DNA from: an uncultured Collinsella sp.
Lineage (GTDB): Bacteria > Actinomycetota > Coriobacteriia > Coriobacteriales > Coriobacteriaceae
DNA: 64,000 nt
NCBI GenBank assembly: GCA_900541045.1
Contig: UQID01000007.1
Coordinates: 22,899 to 86,898 of the forward strand
Direction of reading: 5' to 3'
The notes under the pieces are model-generated. The model saw only the letters and a list, made by a program, of their open reading frames with translations. It searched no databases and was not told where the DNA came from. The position numbers and the translations under genes are program-made. Each line of letters begins with the position of its first letter. The first letter of the stretch is position 1. Positions 32,702-41,110 of the stretch are shown piece by piece.

Positions 32702-32768
32702 AGTTGCGGTGGAATACGGAGTAGATAAGGCTTTTGACAGCCAAAACAGTCCGTATTTCACCGCAACT
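32702..32768. repeat. Palindromic intergenic repeat family P1, copy E (right of kdp)
   Basis: AGTTGCGGTGGAATACGGA and TCCGTATTTCACCGCAACT with a 29-bp core almost identical to copy D. It starts 17 bp after the kdpE stop and 18 bp before the next gene end, so it probably also terminates both converging transcripts. Confidence 0.85.
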
Positions 32769-32785
32769 GATAAGGATGGGATGGA

Positions 32786-34003
32786 TTAGAGACCCAGGTA
32801 GGATGTCATGCCTTCGACGGCGAGCTTGGCGCCGGCTACGGCATGGACGACCGTGAGCGGGCCATTGACCACGTCGCCGGCGGCAAAGACGCCGGGCACG
32901 GTAGTCATGCCGTGCTCATCGACCGAAAGCAGGCCGCGATGGTCGGTCTCCAAGCCGCCCGTCGTAAGCACGAGCTTGTCCTTGGGCACCTGCGAGGCCG
33001 CGATGACGATGGTATCGGCCGCGGCATGGTCGAGCTCTTCCTCGTAGCCCACCACGTTGTTGTCCTCGTCGAAGATGGCCGTCTCGAACACGGGGCCGTT
33101 GTCGTCGATGGCGCAGATAGCCTTGCCGCACACGATCTCGGCGCCGTCGAGCTCGGTCAGCTCGACCTCGTCGTCAATTGCCGAGATGTGGCGCGAGCGG
33201 GCATACACGGTAACCTTGCGAGCGCCCGAGCGCAGAGCCGTGCGGGCCACATCCATGGCAACATTGCCGGCACCGATAACTGCCACATTCTGCCCGATCG
33301 CCACACTCGTGGGATCGACCAGGTAGTCGATGCCAAACAGCACGTTACCGCGCGACTCGCCAGGAATCCCCAGCTTGCGAGCACGCCAGATGCCCGTGCC
33401 CACAAAGACCGCGTCATAACCGTCGCGCAGCAGATCGTCGATATGCAGCGCGCCGCCGATGGTGGTCGAGGGACGCACGCGCACGCCGAGCGAGCACATC
33501 ACGTGGCGGTACTTTTGCACCAGCGAGCGCGGCAGACGGAACTCGGGGATGCCGTACTCCAACACGCCGCCGATCTCGGGGCGCTGCTCAAACACGGTAA
33601 CGGCGCAGCCCAGCTGGGCCATCTTAATAGCCACGGTAATACCGGCAGGACCCGAGCCGACCACGGCAATCTGCTTGCCGCACGACGGGGCGGGCTTCCA
33701 CTCCTTGCGATCGAGATACGCCGTGGAGATATAGTTCTCGATGCTCGAGAAGTGCACCGGCGTGCCCTTGCGACCCTGAATGCACGAACCCTCGCACTGG
33801 CCCGAATGGTTGCACACCATGGAGCAGACCGCGCTCATGGGGTTGTTCTGGAACAGCAACTCGCCCGCTTCTTCTAGACGACGCTGCTTAAACAGATCGA
33901 TGACCTGCGGGATAGGCGTCTGCACCGGGCAGCCCTTGATCTGGCAGAACGCCCTTTTACAACCCAGACAACGATTTGCTTCCTCGACAATGTGGATAGC
34001 CAC
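32786..34003 (-). CDS. GltD/NfnB-like NAD(P)-dependent flavin oxidoreductase
   Basis: 405 residues. N-terminal Fe-S region with cysteines (ANRCLGCKRAFCQIKGCPVQ; VCSMVCNHSGQCEGSCIQGR), FAD fold (IAVVGSGPAGITVAIKMAQL) and NAD(P) fold (VAVIGAGNVAMDVARTALRS). This is the glutamate-synthase small-subunit family, which also includes NfnB/SudA-type transhydrogenase subunits. The large subunit GltA/GltB is not adjacent, so it may work with another partner. Last gene of the minus-strand pectin block, 96 bp after the TIM-barrel gene. Confidence 0.85.
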   Translation of the reverse strand: MAIHIVEEANRCLGCKRAFCQIKGCPVQTPIPQVIDLFKQRRLEEAGELLFQNNPMSAVCSMVCNHSGQCEGSCIQGRKGTPVHFSSIENYISTAYLDRKEWKPAPSCGKQIAVVGSGPAGITVAIKMAQLGCAVTVFEQRPEIGGVLEYGIPEFRLPRSLVQKYRHVMCSLGVRVRPSTTIGGALHIDDLLRDGYDAVFVGTGIWRARKLGIPGESRGNVLFGIDYLVDPTSVAIGQNVAVIGAGNVAMDVARTALRSGARKVTVYARSRHISAIDDEVELTELDGAEIVCGKAICAIDDNGPVFETAIFDEDNNVVGYEEELDHAAADTIVIAASQVPKDKLVLTTGGLETDHRGLLSVDEHGMTTVPGVFAAGDVVNGPLTVVHAVAGAKLAVEGMTSYLGL

Positions 34004-34099
34004 GCGATTCCCCTCTGATTCGCATCAACACAATAACGGGCAGTTCCAGATGCTGCCCAGTACCGGCAAGACGGCCGCCCGTAGCGGCCGCCAGCCACG

Positions 34100-35005
34100 C
34101 TACATCTCCCGATGCGCACCTTCGCAACGAGCAGACATACGCTCGAGCGTCGTCAAGCAGCCGGCTGCCGTCGCCGGCACGCTGTTCTCGACCACACACG
34201 GAATGCCCGGGCAGGCGGCAGCGGCCCAGGCAACGACGGGCTCAAAGTCGTAGCGACCCGTCTCGCCCACGCCATGGCACACCAGACGCGAGCCCGTGCC
34301 GTCACACCAGCCGGCCTCATCCTCGTTATCCACGACTTCGTAGTCCTTGGCATGCAGCACGCGAACCTTGCTGCCACACAGATAGAGCATGTGCGACGTA
34401 ATCTCCTGCGCCTCACCGACAACGCTGGGGTGCAGCAGCGACACCGGGTCGTAAATCACGCCGAGCGCCGAGCTCGGCACACGCTCGAGCAGCTCTCGGC
34501 AACGCTGGGGCGTGTTAACCGTCTCGTTCCAGCCGGGCTCGATCAAAATCTGCCCGCCCATGGCCTCGGCGCGCGTGCAGACATATTTGAGAGCCTCGAC
34601 AAACGCATCGAGTGCCTCGTCGGTCATGCGGTCGTCCGCCACGGCGTTCTGCACATTGGGACGACCGGTCTCGGTACCCACCGGGCAACCGCCGAGCATC
34701 TTGGCAAAATTCAGGCATGCCTCGTACTCGGCAAAGTTGTCCATAAGCTGTTGGCGATCGGGGGTCGCCAGGTTTTTATAGCAACCGAACACAGCAACCG
34801 AAACCCCCGCCTCGTCGAGCACCGCGCGGAGGTGGTCGGCAAGCTCGCGCGTAAGGCCCAAACGGTTGATGCCCATCGACTTATAGAGCACCTTGCTCGG
34901 CAGCTGGATGCACGAAAAGCCCAGCTCGCCCGCCATGCGAATGCGCTCCTCGACCGTTCCCTGCGGAAGGTCGTGCAGGCGCACGCCCGGAGTAATGGCT
35001 CCCAC
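34100..35005 (-). CDS. Sugar phosphate isomerase/epimerase-like TIM-barrel protein
   Basis: About 301 residues, AP-endonuclease-2 type TIM barrel (GFSCIQLPSKVL; GGQILIEPGWNETV; GVIYDPVSLLHP; RVLHAKDYEV) with the Glu, Asp and His metal ligands expected in this family. Start is uncertain: GTG 35005 lies 1 nt after the GH105 stop with AAGGGA upstream; an ATG at 35053 would overlap GH105 by 47 nt. Tight coupling to GH105 suggests a role in pectin sugar processing; the substrate is unknown. Confidence 0.78.
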   Translation of the reverse strand: MGAITPGVRLHDLPQGTVEERIRMAGELGFSCIQLPSKVLYKSMGINRLGLTRELADHLRAVLDEAGVSVAVFGCYKNLATPDRQQLMDNFAEYEACLNFAKMLGGCPVGTETGRPNVQNAVADDRMTDEALDAFVEALKYVCTRAEAMGGQILIEPGWNETVNTPQRCRELLERVPSSALGVIYDPVSLLHPSVVGEAQEITSHMLYLCGSKVRVLHAKDYEVVDNEDEAGWCDGTGSRLVCHGVGETGRYDFEPVVAWAAAACPGIPCVVENSVPATAAGCLTTLERMSARCEGAHREM

Positions 35006-35006
35006 G

Positions 35007-36245
35007 CTATTCACATCCCTTGCAAGCGTTGATGCCCGGGGTGTATCCGCCAAACGGGTCCTCGATGGAGCACACGCCCGAAGGGGCCAGCGGGTCGCGC
35101 TTGCCGGCCAGCTTGTCGTGGTGCATGGTCTCGATATAGGCCAGCACCAGCGGCGCCACGCCCTTCGCGTCGTTTTTGACGATGGGCTCGCTCATGTAGT
35201 AGCCAAAGGTACCCTCGCGGTGCGTGGTGTTGCCCAGGCCCGCAACCAGGCAGATGTTGTCGAGCGCCAGCTGTCCATCATGCTCGGACAGGCAGGTCTC
35301 GCAGATGCCGTCGAAGGCACGACGACCATACTGGTAATAACGCTCGCCCAGCACGCCCAAGCGCACGCCCTTCATGATGGCATTGGCAAAGATGGCGCTA
35401 CCGCTCTCCTCCAGATAGTTGGGGGCGATGTTGGGCAGGTTGATGACCTGGTGCCACATGCCGGTCTTCTCATCCTGATACGGCAGCATGGCATCGATCA
35501 GGTCGTGGAACATCTTGCGGATCTCGTCCTTCTCGGCCGACATCGAAGGCGGCATGAGCTCCCAGGTATCGATGAGCGCCATGGCAAACCAACCCTCGGC
35601 GCGCAGCCAGAAATTGGCCGAAAGGCCGGTGACCGGATCGCACCAGAACTGCTTGCGGCTTGCGTCGTAGGCGTGATAGTACAGGCCGTTGAGCGGATTG
35701 CGCATCAGATCGTGCACGACCTGGAACATATGGAAGCTGTCCGAGCAGGCACGGCGGTTGTGGAAGCTCAGCTCGTACTGCATGTAGAACGGCTGCGCCA
35801 TGTACATGCCATCGAGCCAAATCTGGTTGGGGTAGACGGCCTTGTGCCAGAAGACGCCCTCTTTGGTGCGCGGCTGGGTCTCGAGCTGACGGTAAATGGT
35901 GTCCATGGCGGCACGGTATTTGGGCTTGCCCACCAGATCGTAGAGCTTATAGAGGGTCTTGCCGGCATTGACGTTGTCGAGGTTGTACTCGTCGGGGTTG
36001 TAATGCTTGATGGTGCCGTCGTCCTGGACAAAGAAGTCGATATAGTCGTCGGCGAAGGTCAGGTAGCGCTGCTCACCCGTGATCTCGTACAGCTCGATGA
36101 GCGCCTTGATCATGCAGCCATCGATGTAGTTCCAAGTGTTCTCCTTACCGGCACGGAGCTTTTCGATGTTCCAGGCCGGCGCCTGCGGCGTCGAGGTCTC
36201 GATCAACTGCTCGATGTAACGGTCCAGAATCTGATTGCAACCCAT
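35007..36245 (-). CDS. GH105 unsaturated rhamnogalacturonyl/glucuronyl hydrolase
   Basis: 412 residues, (alpha/alpha)6-barrel of the YteR/YesR type. It removes the 4,5-unsaturated uronic acid left by pectate or rhamnogalacturonan lyases. The conserved NQIWLDGMYMAQPFYMQYEL stretch holds the catalytic Asp; FWLRAEGWFAMALIDT is the second signature. No signal peptide, so it acts in the cytoplasm on imported oligosaccharides. Two LacI-type operators lie directly upstream. Confidence 0.93.
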   Translation of the reverse strand: MGCNQILDRYIEQLIETSTPQAPAWNIEKLRAGKENTWNYIDGCMIKALIELYEITGEQRYLTFADDYIDFFVQDDGTIKHYNPDEYNLDNVNAGKTLYKLYDLVGKPKYRAAMDTIYRQLETQPRTKEGVFWHKAVYPNQIWLDGMYMAQPFYMQYELSFHNRRACSDSFHMFQVVHDLMRNPLNGLYYHAYDASRKQFWCDPVTGLSANFWLRAEGWFAMALIDTWELMPPSMSAEKDEIRKMFHDLIDAMLPYQDEKTGMWHQVINLPNIAPNYLEESGSAIFANAIMKGVRLGVLGERYYQYGRRAFDGICETCLSEHDGQLALDNICLVAGLGNTTHREGTFGYYMSEPIVKNDAKGVAPLVLAYIETMHHDKLAGKRDPLAPSGVCSIEDPFGGYTPGINACKGCE

Positions 36246-36270
36246 TGCTGTCCCCTCTGACGTTAATGAT

Positions 36271-36286
36271 GGGTGAACGTTAACCC
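36271..36286 (-). promoter_or_regulatory. UxaR-like operator 1 before GH105
   Basis: GGGTGAACGTTAACCC, a near-palindrome with the AACGTT core, 26 bp upstream of the GH105 start. Confidence 0.7.
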
Positions 36287-36301
36287 TAGTGTAACGCGAA
36301 C

Positions 36302-36337
36302 GGGGAATGTAGGGTGAACGTTAACCCTACATTCCCC
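36302..36337 (-). promoter_or_regulatory. UxaR-like operator 2 embedded in a long hairpin
   Basis: GGGTGAACGTTAACCC (36312-36327) forms the centre of a longer palindrome whose arms are GGGGAATGTAGGGT and ACCCTACATTCCCC. The 36-bp hairpin lies just after the SGNH gene stop, so one element may serve as terminator for the upstream gene and operator for GH105. Confidence 0.65.
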
Positions 36338-36352
36338 GCGAACGGCAGACTT

Positions 36353-37024
36353 TTAGCGGCAAACGGCAGCTAAGCCCGCGGCAATGCGATGCGCCAGACG
36401 CTCATAACAAGCCGGGCTGTAATGCAAACCATCCGGCATATAGAGCTCGCGATGCTCCGGCAAAAACGGGCTGATGCCGCTCTGCGCGTACAGATCGATT
36501 ACCGGCACCGAGTAGCGGTCGCAAACCTCGAGCATCGCCCGCACGTACGCGATCTGCGTCAGGCCCAGATGGTTGAGCTCATTGCTCGCCGGAATATCCT
36601 TCTCGTGCTTGCCACTCGTCTTGCACGGCGTCATAAACACGAGCTTTGCCTGGGGTGAGCGCGCCGTGATGGTACGGATCAGATAATCGACCGCACCATA
36701 GAACCCATGCACATCGGTGCTGCCCAGCTCGCCGAGCGGCACGTTGCGGCTAAAGTCGTTGACGCCGCCAAAGACGACATAGACATCGGCCGCGTCATCG
36801 ATGCCGTCCAGACGCTCGACAAACGAATCGGTACGGTCAGCCTTAATGGCGATGCGCGAACCCTTGATGCCAAAGTTCTCAACGGTCGCACCGCCCAGCA
36901 GCGCGCCCAGGTGCGTGGTCCAGGAGATGTCGTTGCCGCCTGCGCCGCATCCGTTGTCACCCCATGTGGTCGAATCGCCAAAGCAGCAGATGGTCGATTC
37001 ACTCAAGGTCTTCGTCGGTTTCAT
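36353..37024 (-). CDS. SGNH/GDSL hydrolase, probable pectin acetylesterase
   Basis: 223 residues, no signal peptide. The SGNH blocks are visible: CFGDSTTWGDN (nucleophile Ser in GDST), GSRIAIKAD, GGVNDFSRN (block III Asn) and DGLHYSPACY (catalytic Asp and His). In a pectin cluster the likely substrates are acetyl groups on rhamnogalacturonan or homogalacturonan oligosaccharides. Start at 37024 with GGGAGGAG. Confidence 0.88.
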   Translation of the reverse strand: MKPTKTLSESTICCFGDSTTWGDNGCGAGGNDISWTTHLGALLGGATVENFGIKGSRIAIKADRTDSFVERLDGIDDAADVYVVFGGVNDFSRNVPLGELGSTDVHGFYGAVDYLIRTITARSPQAKLVFMTPCKTSGKHEKDIPASNELNHLGLTQIAYVRAMLEVCDRYSVPVIDLYAQSGISPFLPEHRELYMPDGLHYSPACYERLAHRIAAGLAAVCR

Positions 37025-37102
37025 GGTTATACTCCTCCCCGCCCACACGGCGGTCTTTGGTCTTGTCAGTCATTACCGTTTGCTTGCTGCGGCACCCAGG
37101 CC

Positions 37103-39265
37103 CTACGCACGGGCCCCGGCAGCACGCTCGTCAAGCCACTCGATATCCTCGGCAAGGTAAGCAACGCCCAAATGGTGCCCGCCCGGGCAGACCTCGTGTG
37201 ACAAGTCGCCGGCATGTCCCACAAGCTCATAGGCGTCCCGAACGATATCGAGCTGCTCGTCCACGTTCGCAAGCCCACGGGCACCGTTAAGATGATCGCC
37301 CTCGCAGCTCTGCACCAACAGCGGGCGCGGTGCGATAAGCGAGGCGATGTCACCCATATCGAGCAGGCGCCACAGCCCCGGCACATAGTTGCAGCTGCAG
37401 TTGCCGTTGAGGTGCAGCAGCGAATCGTCGACACCGTACAGATAGCCCGAGACAAACGCCTTGCGCACGCGCGGGTCGAGCGCCGCCAGGTACAACGTCA
37501 TGTATCCGCCGCCCGAAAAGCCAAAGCAGCCCAGGTCGTCCATGGCAATGTCGCCGCGCGCCTCCAGGTAATCGACCAGACGCATGTTGTCCCAGGCGTT
37601 GAGGCCCGCAACGGTAAGGCCCAGCGGCTCGGCCATGCGTGCCTGGTTCAGGCACGTGCCGCGCAGGAAGCTGTTCTCGTCATCGCCCTGGCCCTTCCAA
37701 TCGCGACGGTATCCCCAGCCACGGGCATCGGGGCAGACGGTCACATAGCCCATGCGTGCCAGGCGCAGACCGTAGTCGTAGTTGAACTTACGCACGGCAT
37801 CGTCGACCGCCGGCACGCCCGTCACACCCGCAACACTTGCGGCGCCGGCGCCTTGGTGTCCATGCGGACAGATATAGCAGCGCTTGCAGCCGTGCGCATC
37901 GAGCTTGGGCGCCTGCGGCTCCAGCAGATAGAACGGCATCCAAACGTCGCGCTCCACTTGCAGCATCGCATGGGTGCGCACGATGCCGCCGGCAATCCGC
38001 ACCCGATCGAGCTCGCGTACCTCAATCGGCACGCGATCCATAAGCGAGAAGCCCAACAGGTCAAACAGCCGAGCCCTCGTCGCAATCTGCCATGCTCCAA
38101 AGTCGCCAGGCGTCGTGCCCTTAAACGCGGCGGAACGGCCCTCGCGCTTAAGACGGTCGCGAAACGCCGGTTCGTCTTCGTAATAGGTGTCGATGTGCAC
38201 CGTGCGACCGCTATCGGAAAGACTGGCGGTCTCCACAGCATCGCCCGAGCCGCCCTCGGGGTCCCAGCCGTCTGCACCGGCAAGTACCTGGTCGCGGGCG
38301 TACCGGGCAGCGGCCGCCGCATCGAGCTCGCGGGCCCATGGCACCCAGCCGGCAGTATCGCCCGCCGGGCCATGCAAGATTGCGCCGGCGCAGCATGCAC
38401 TCTCGCGCGCCGCCGGCTTATTCCAATCCCACCAGCCTTCGCGCTTGATGTGCTGTCCCAGCCAGCAATCGATCAGCACGGTCTGGGCCCATTCGCGCCA
38501 CGGACGACCCAGGTAGACCGAGTCCGGCGCCACGTCCTGCGGAGCTGTAAACGAGCAGCCGTGGAACACGAAGCCGTATGGTTCTCCCTCGGGCGTCGAT
38601 GCCGCCGTCACGTAGCCGTTCACGTCCATATTGCGGTTGAGCGAGCGGATCTCGCACCCCTCAAAATAGGCACGCGCGCCGCCAAAGATAAAGTCAACGT
38701 CGCCCTCAATCCGGCAACGTCGAAAATACTGGCGGCCCACCCGGCGCGGCGCGAACTGCTTGGGGCCAATAAACCCGCCCGGCTTGACTTCGCGCGGTGG
38801 CAACGGGCCCAAAAACAGCGTGTCCTGGTGGCCCGTAATGCGGCAGGCGTCGACTACCAGACGATCGCCGTCGGCGTACAGGGCAATCGCCTGCCCCACC
38901 TCGCGACCGTCACCGGCGTCGTTGACGATTGTGAGGTTCTCGAGCCGCACGTCGTCGGCATCGACCAAGACGGTATAGGTCCTAAACGTGCCGAGCGTGC
39001 CGTCGACACCCGAGCCGTCCTCCGAGGGCATCTTGGCACCCAGGCCGCCCACGATGCGCACGCTGTCAGCCGTCTCGCCCACCAGCGTCACATGCGGTCG
39101 ATGAATCTCGACCCGCTCGCGATACTCACCCGGATCGATATGGATCCTCACCGGCTGCTCGGCATCCGGATGGAGCCGATCGACTGCCTCCAAGGCCTCG
39201 GAGATGCTGCGGTATGCCCCCTCACGCTCGGTCGATACTTCAAAAACTTGTTCTTCAATCATCAT
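37103..39265 (-). CDS. Two-domain esterase: CE8 pectin methylesterase fused to an alpha/beta hydrolase
   Basis: 720 residues. Residues about 1-320 are a CE8 pectin methylesterase beta-helix: GQAIALYADGDRLVVDACRI, GHQDTLF, the catalytic Asp in GDVDFIFGGA, and YLGRPWREWAQ. Residues about 370-715 are an alpha/beta hydrolase with nucleophile GFSGGGYM and a C-terminal GGHHLGVAYL His region, related to acetyl-xylan or cephalosporin-C type esterases. No signal peptide. One polypeptide can thus remove two kinds of ester from oligogalacturonides. It could also resemble the CE19 hydrolases; that cannot be settled here. Confidence 0.88.
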   Translation of the reverse strand: MMIEEQVFEVSTEREGAYRSISEALEAVDRLHPDAEQPVRIHIDPGEYRERVEIHRPHVTLVGETADSVRIVGGLGAKMPSEDGSGVDGTLGTFRTYTVLVDADDVRLENLTIVNDAGDGREVGQAIALYADGDRLVVDACRITGHQDTLFLGPLPPREVKPGGFIGPKQFAPRRVGRQYFRRCRIEGDVDFIFGGARAYFEGCEIRSLNRNMDVNGYVTAASTPEGEPYGFVFHGCSFTAPQDVAPDSVYLGRPWREWAQTVLIDCWLGQHIKREGWWDWNKPAARESACCAGAILHGPAGDTAGWVPWARELDAAAAARYARDQVLAGADGWDPEGGSGDAVETASLSDSGRTVHIDTYYEDEPAFRDRLKREGRSAAFKGTTPGDFGAWQIATRARLFDLLGFSLMDRVPIEVRELDRVRIAGGIVRTHAMLQVERDVWMPFYLLEPQAPKLDAHGCKRCYICPHGHQGAGAASVAGVTGVPAVDDAVRKFNYDYGLRLARMGYVTVCPDARGWGYRRDWKGQGDDENSFLRGTCLNQARMAEPLGLTVAGLNAWDNMRLVDYLEARGDIAMDDLGCFGFSGGGYMTLYLAALDPRVRKAFVSGYLYGVDDSLLHLNGNCSCNYVPGLWRLLDMGDIASLIAPRPLLVQSCEGDHLNGARGLANVDEQLDIVRDAYELVGHAGDLSHEVCPGGHHLGVAYLAEDIEWLDERAAGARA

Positions 39266-39324
39266 CAGTCGCTACACCCTTTCGTCGCGAGCCCTCTACG
39301 CTGCAGTTCCGGCATATAAAGAGC

Positions 39325-39362
39325 ACGTGCGATGGGTCGGGAAGGCCCCGTCCATCGCACGT
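39325..39362 (-). terminator. Hairpin between GH28 and the esterase gene
   Basis: ACGTGCGATGG (39325-39335) with CCATCGCACGT (39352-39362), 11-bp stem; a weak CTCTTTATA follows on the minus strand. Partial terminator or intercistronic structure. Confidence 0.55.
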
Positions 39363-39399
39363 CACAACATGCCGGATTCGATTGTTTAAGAGCAGACGC

Positions 39400-40995
39400 T
39401 TACGCGCGGACAACCTTGTCGACGTTCTGGAGCTGCAGCTCCTCGCCGTCCTGGCCCTCGATCACCACATTTTGCAGGTCGAGCACCTTGACGTTTTGCG
39501 CAATGATGCCCTGACGCACCATGGGCTCAACGCCGCAGGCCATGGCCGGAACAAAGGGCTCAGCATCATCGGCAAAGGTCACGTGGACATCCTGGAACGT
39601 CAGGCGCGTCACCTTGCTCTCGGGCAGACCCGTGATATAGGCCGCGGCAGCATGGCAGTTGGTGGCCTCGATATCGCAAAACGTCGTGGCACCAAAGCCG
39701 GGCGTGCGGTCGTCGACAGGCAAAGCCTCGCGAGACTGCACGTAATCGGTCTTGCCGTCCTTGTCACAGAAGTAGAACGAATTGACCACGAAGGGCGTGA
39801 GCACCTCGTCCATGCGAATGTGCTCGAAGGTGATGCCCTCGTTGACGGCATCCTTGCCGCGTCCACGGCGGGTCTTGACGCGCAGGCCACGGTCAGTGCG
39901 CTCAAAGAGGCACTTGCTCACGGTAAGGTCCTTGATGCCGCCGGCAGCCTCTGAACCCAGGACCACGGCGCCGTGACCATCGTGCATGTAGCAGTGAGAG
40001 ATCAGCACGTCGTGCGTGGCGGGACGAAGCTCGGGCTCAATGCCCAGCTTGCCGCTCTTGACGGCGATGCAGTCGTCACCCACTGAGAACTGACAACCAA
40101 GGATGCGAACAAAACCGCAGCTCTCGGGATCGAAGCCGTCGGTGTTGTGGGAGTTCTTGGGACCCTCGATGGACAGGCAGAGCGCATCGACGTGCTCGCA
40201 CAGGACGGGGTGGATGTTCCACGCCGGGCTGTTGCGGACAGTGAAGCCGGCCAAGCTCACGTTCTCACACTCGGATAGGAAGATCATGCGCGGGCGGGCG
40301 ACCTCGCGGCCCTCCTCCGGGCGAAAGATGTTCTTAAAGTCCTTGTTCCACCAGTTGTCCTCGGCAAAATCGGTCTGACCGTCGATGGCACCACGACCAT
40401 AGATGCACACGTCGTGCACGCTCAGACCCGTAAAAGTAGAGCAGTAGGTCGAGAAGCTCTCGCCCTCCCAGCGGCCCAGGGGCAGCATATCGGTGCCGGC
40501 ATACCCGACGCCCTCGTCGCCCTTGACCGTACCGGGGATATAGGCAAGCGCCGCACGATCGTGGCGAGCCAGCAGCACCGCCCCCTCGGCGAGCTCGATG
40601 TTGATATTGCTCTTAAGGAAGAGGGACTTGATGCGATAACTACCGGCGGGGATCAACACGCGGCCACCCTCGGGGCAGGCCATGATGGCAGCCTGGATGT
40701 TGGTGGTGTCATCATGCTCGGCATCGCCCTTGGCACCACAGTCGCGAACGTTGATGGTAAAGGGCTCAGCCGGCGTGGTGACACCTACGCTCAGCTCACG
40801 CTCGCCACAAACAAAACGAACCAGGTTGCGCTTGCCGGGGGTCAGGCCGTCGACATAGGTCTCGACCGTATTCGTGGTACCGGCAGGCTCGTCGTTGACA
40901 AAGATCTCCCACGTATCGGCACAGGTAAAGTAACCGCCGTCGTCAAGCTCGATCACGGCCGCGCGGGCGTTGCGCCAGATAACGTTCGTCTCCAT
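39400..40995 (-). CDS. GH28 polygalacturonase family glycoside hydrolase
   Basis: 531 residues. An N-terminal beta-sandwich like domain (about 1-85) precedes the right-handed beta-helix. The GH28 catalytic set is present: NTDGFDPE, GDDCIAVKSG and DGHGAVVLGSE; the RIK-type motif is not clear. No signal peptide; start at 40995 with GAGGGAG. Given the cytoplasmic location it is probably an exo-acting enzyme that releases galacturonate from short oligosaccharides. Confidence 0.93.
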   Translation of the reverse strand: METNVIWRNARAAVIELDDGGYFTCADTWEIFVNDEPAGTTNTVETYVDGLTPGKRNLVRFVCGERELSVGVTTPAEPFTINVRDCGAKGDAEHDDTTNIQAAIMACPEGGRVLIPAGSYRIKSLFLKSNINIELAEGAVLLARHDRAALAYIPGTVKGDEGVGYAGTDMLPLGRWEGESFSTYCSTFTGLSVHDVCIYGRGAIDGQTDFAEDNWWNKDFKNIFRPEEGREVARPRMIFLSECENVSLAGFTVRNSPAWNIHPVLCEHVDALCLSIEGPKNSHNTDGFDPESCGFVRILGCQFSVGDDCIAVKSGKLGIEPELRPATHDVLISHCYMHDGHGAVVLGSEAAGGIKDLTVSKCLFERTDRGLRVKTRRGRGKDAVNEGITFEHIRMDEVLTPFVVNSFYFCDKDGKTDYVQSREALPVDDRTPGFGATTFCDIEATNCHAAAAYITGLPESKVTRLTFQDVHVTFADDAEPFVPAMACGVEPMVRQGIIAQNVKVLDLQNVVIEGQDGEELQLQNVDKVVRA

Positions 40996-41042
40996 GGATT
41001 TCTCCCTCAAAAAGATGCTCTAAAGGCAAATTGTACGCTGTT

Positions 41043-41087
41043 AAAAAAGGGCCGTGCCTGCCGGCGGAATTCCGGTGGCACGGCCCT
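41043..41087 (-). terminator. Terminator of the transporter gene
   Basis: AGGGCCGTGCC (41048-41058) with GGCACGGCCCT (41077-41087) and TTTTTT on the minus strand after the stem. An inner CCGG-AATT-CCGG palindrome fills the loop. It lies between the transporter stop and GH28. Confidence 0.88.
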
Positions 41088-41110
41088 GTGATTTGGACGA
41101 TATGTCGGCC

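Noticed and set aside
36353..41010. Secreted pectinase system
   Set aside because: N-termini of GH28, CE8, SGNH and GH105 are hydrophilic with no signal peptide or lipobox, so extracellular action is not supported.
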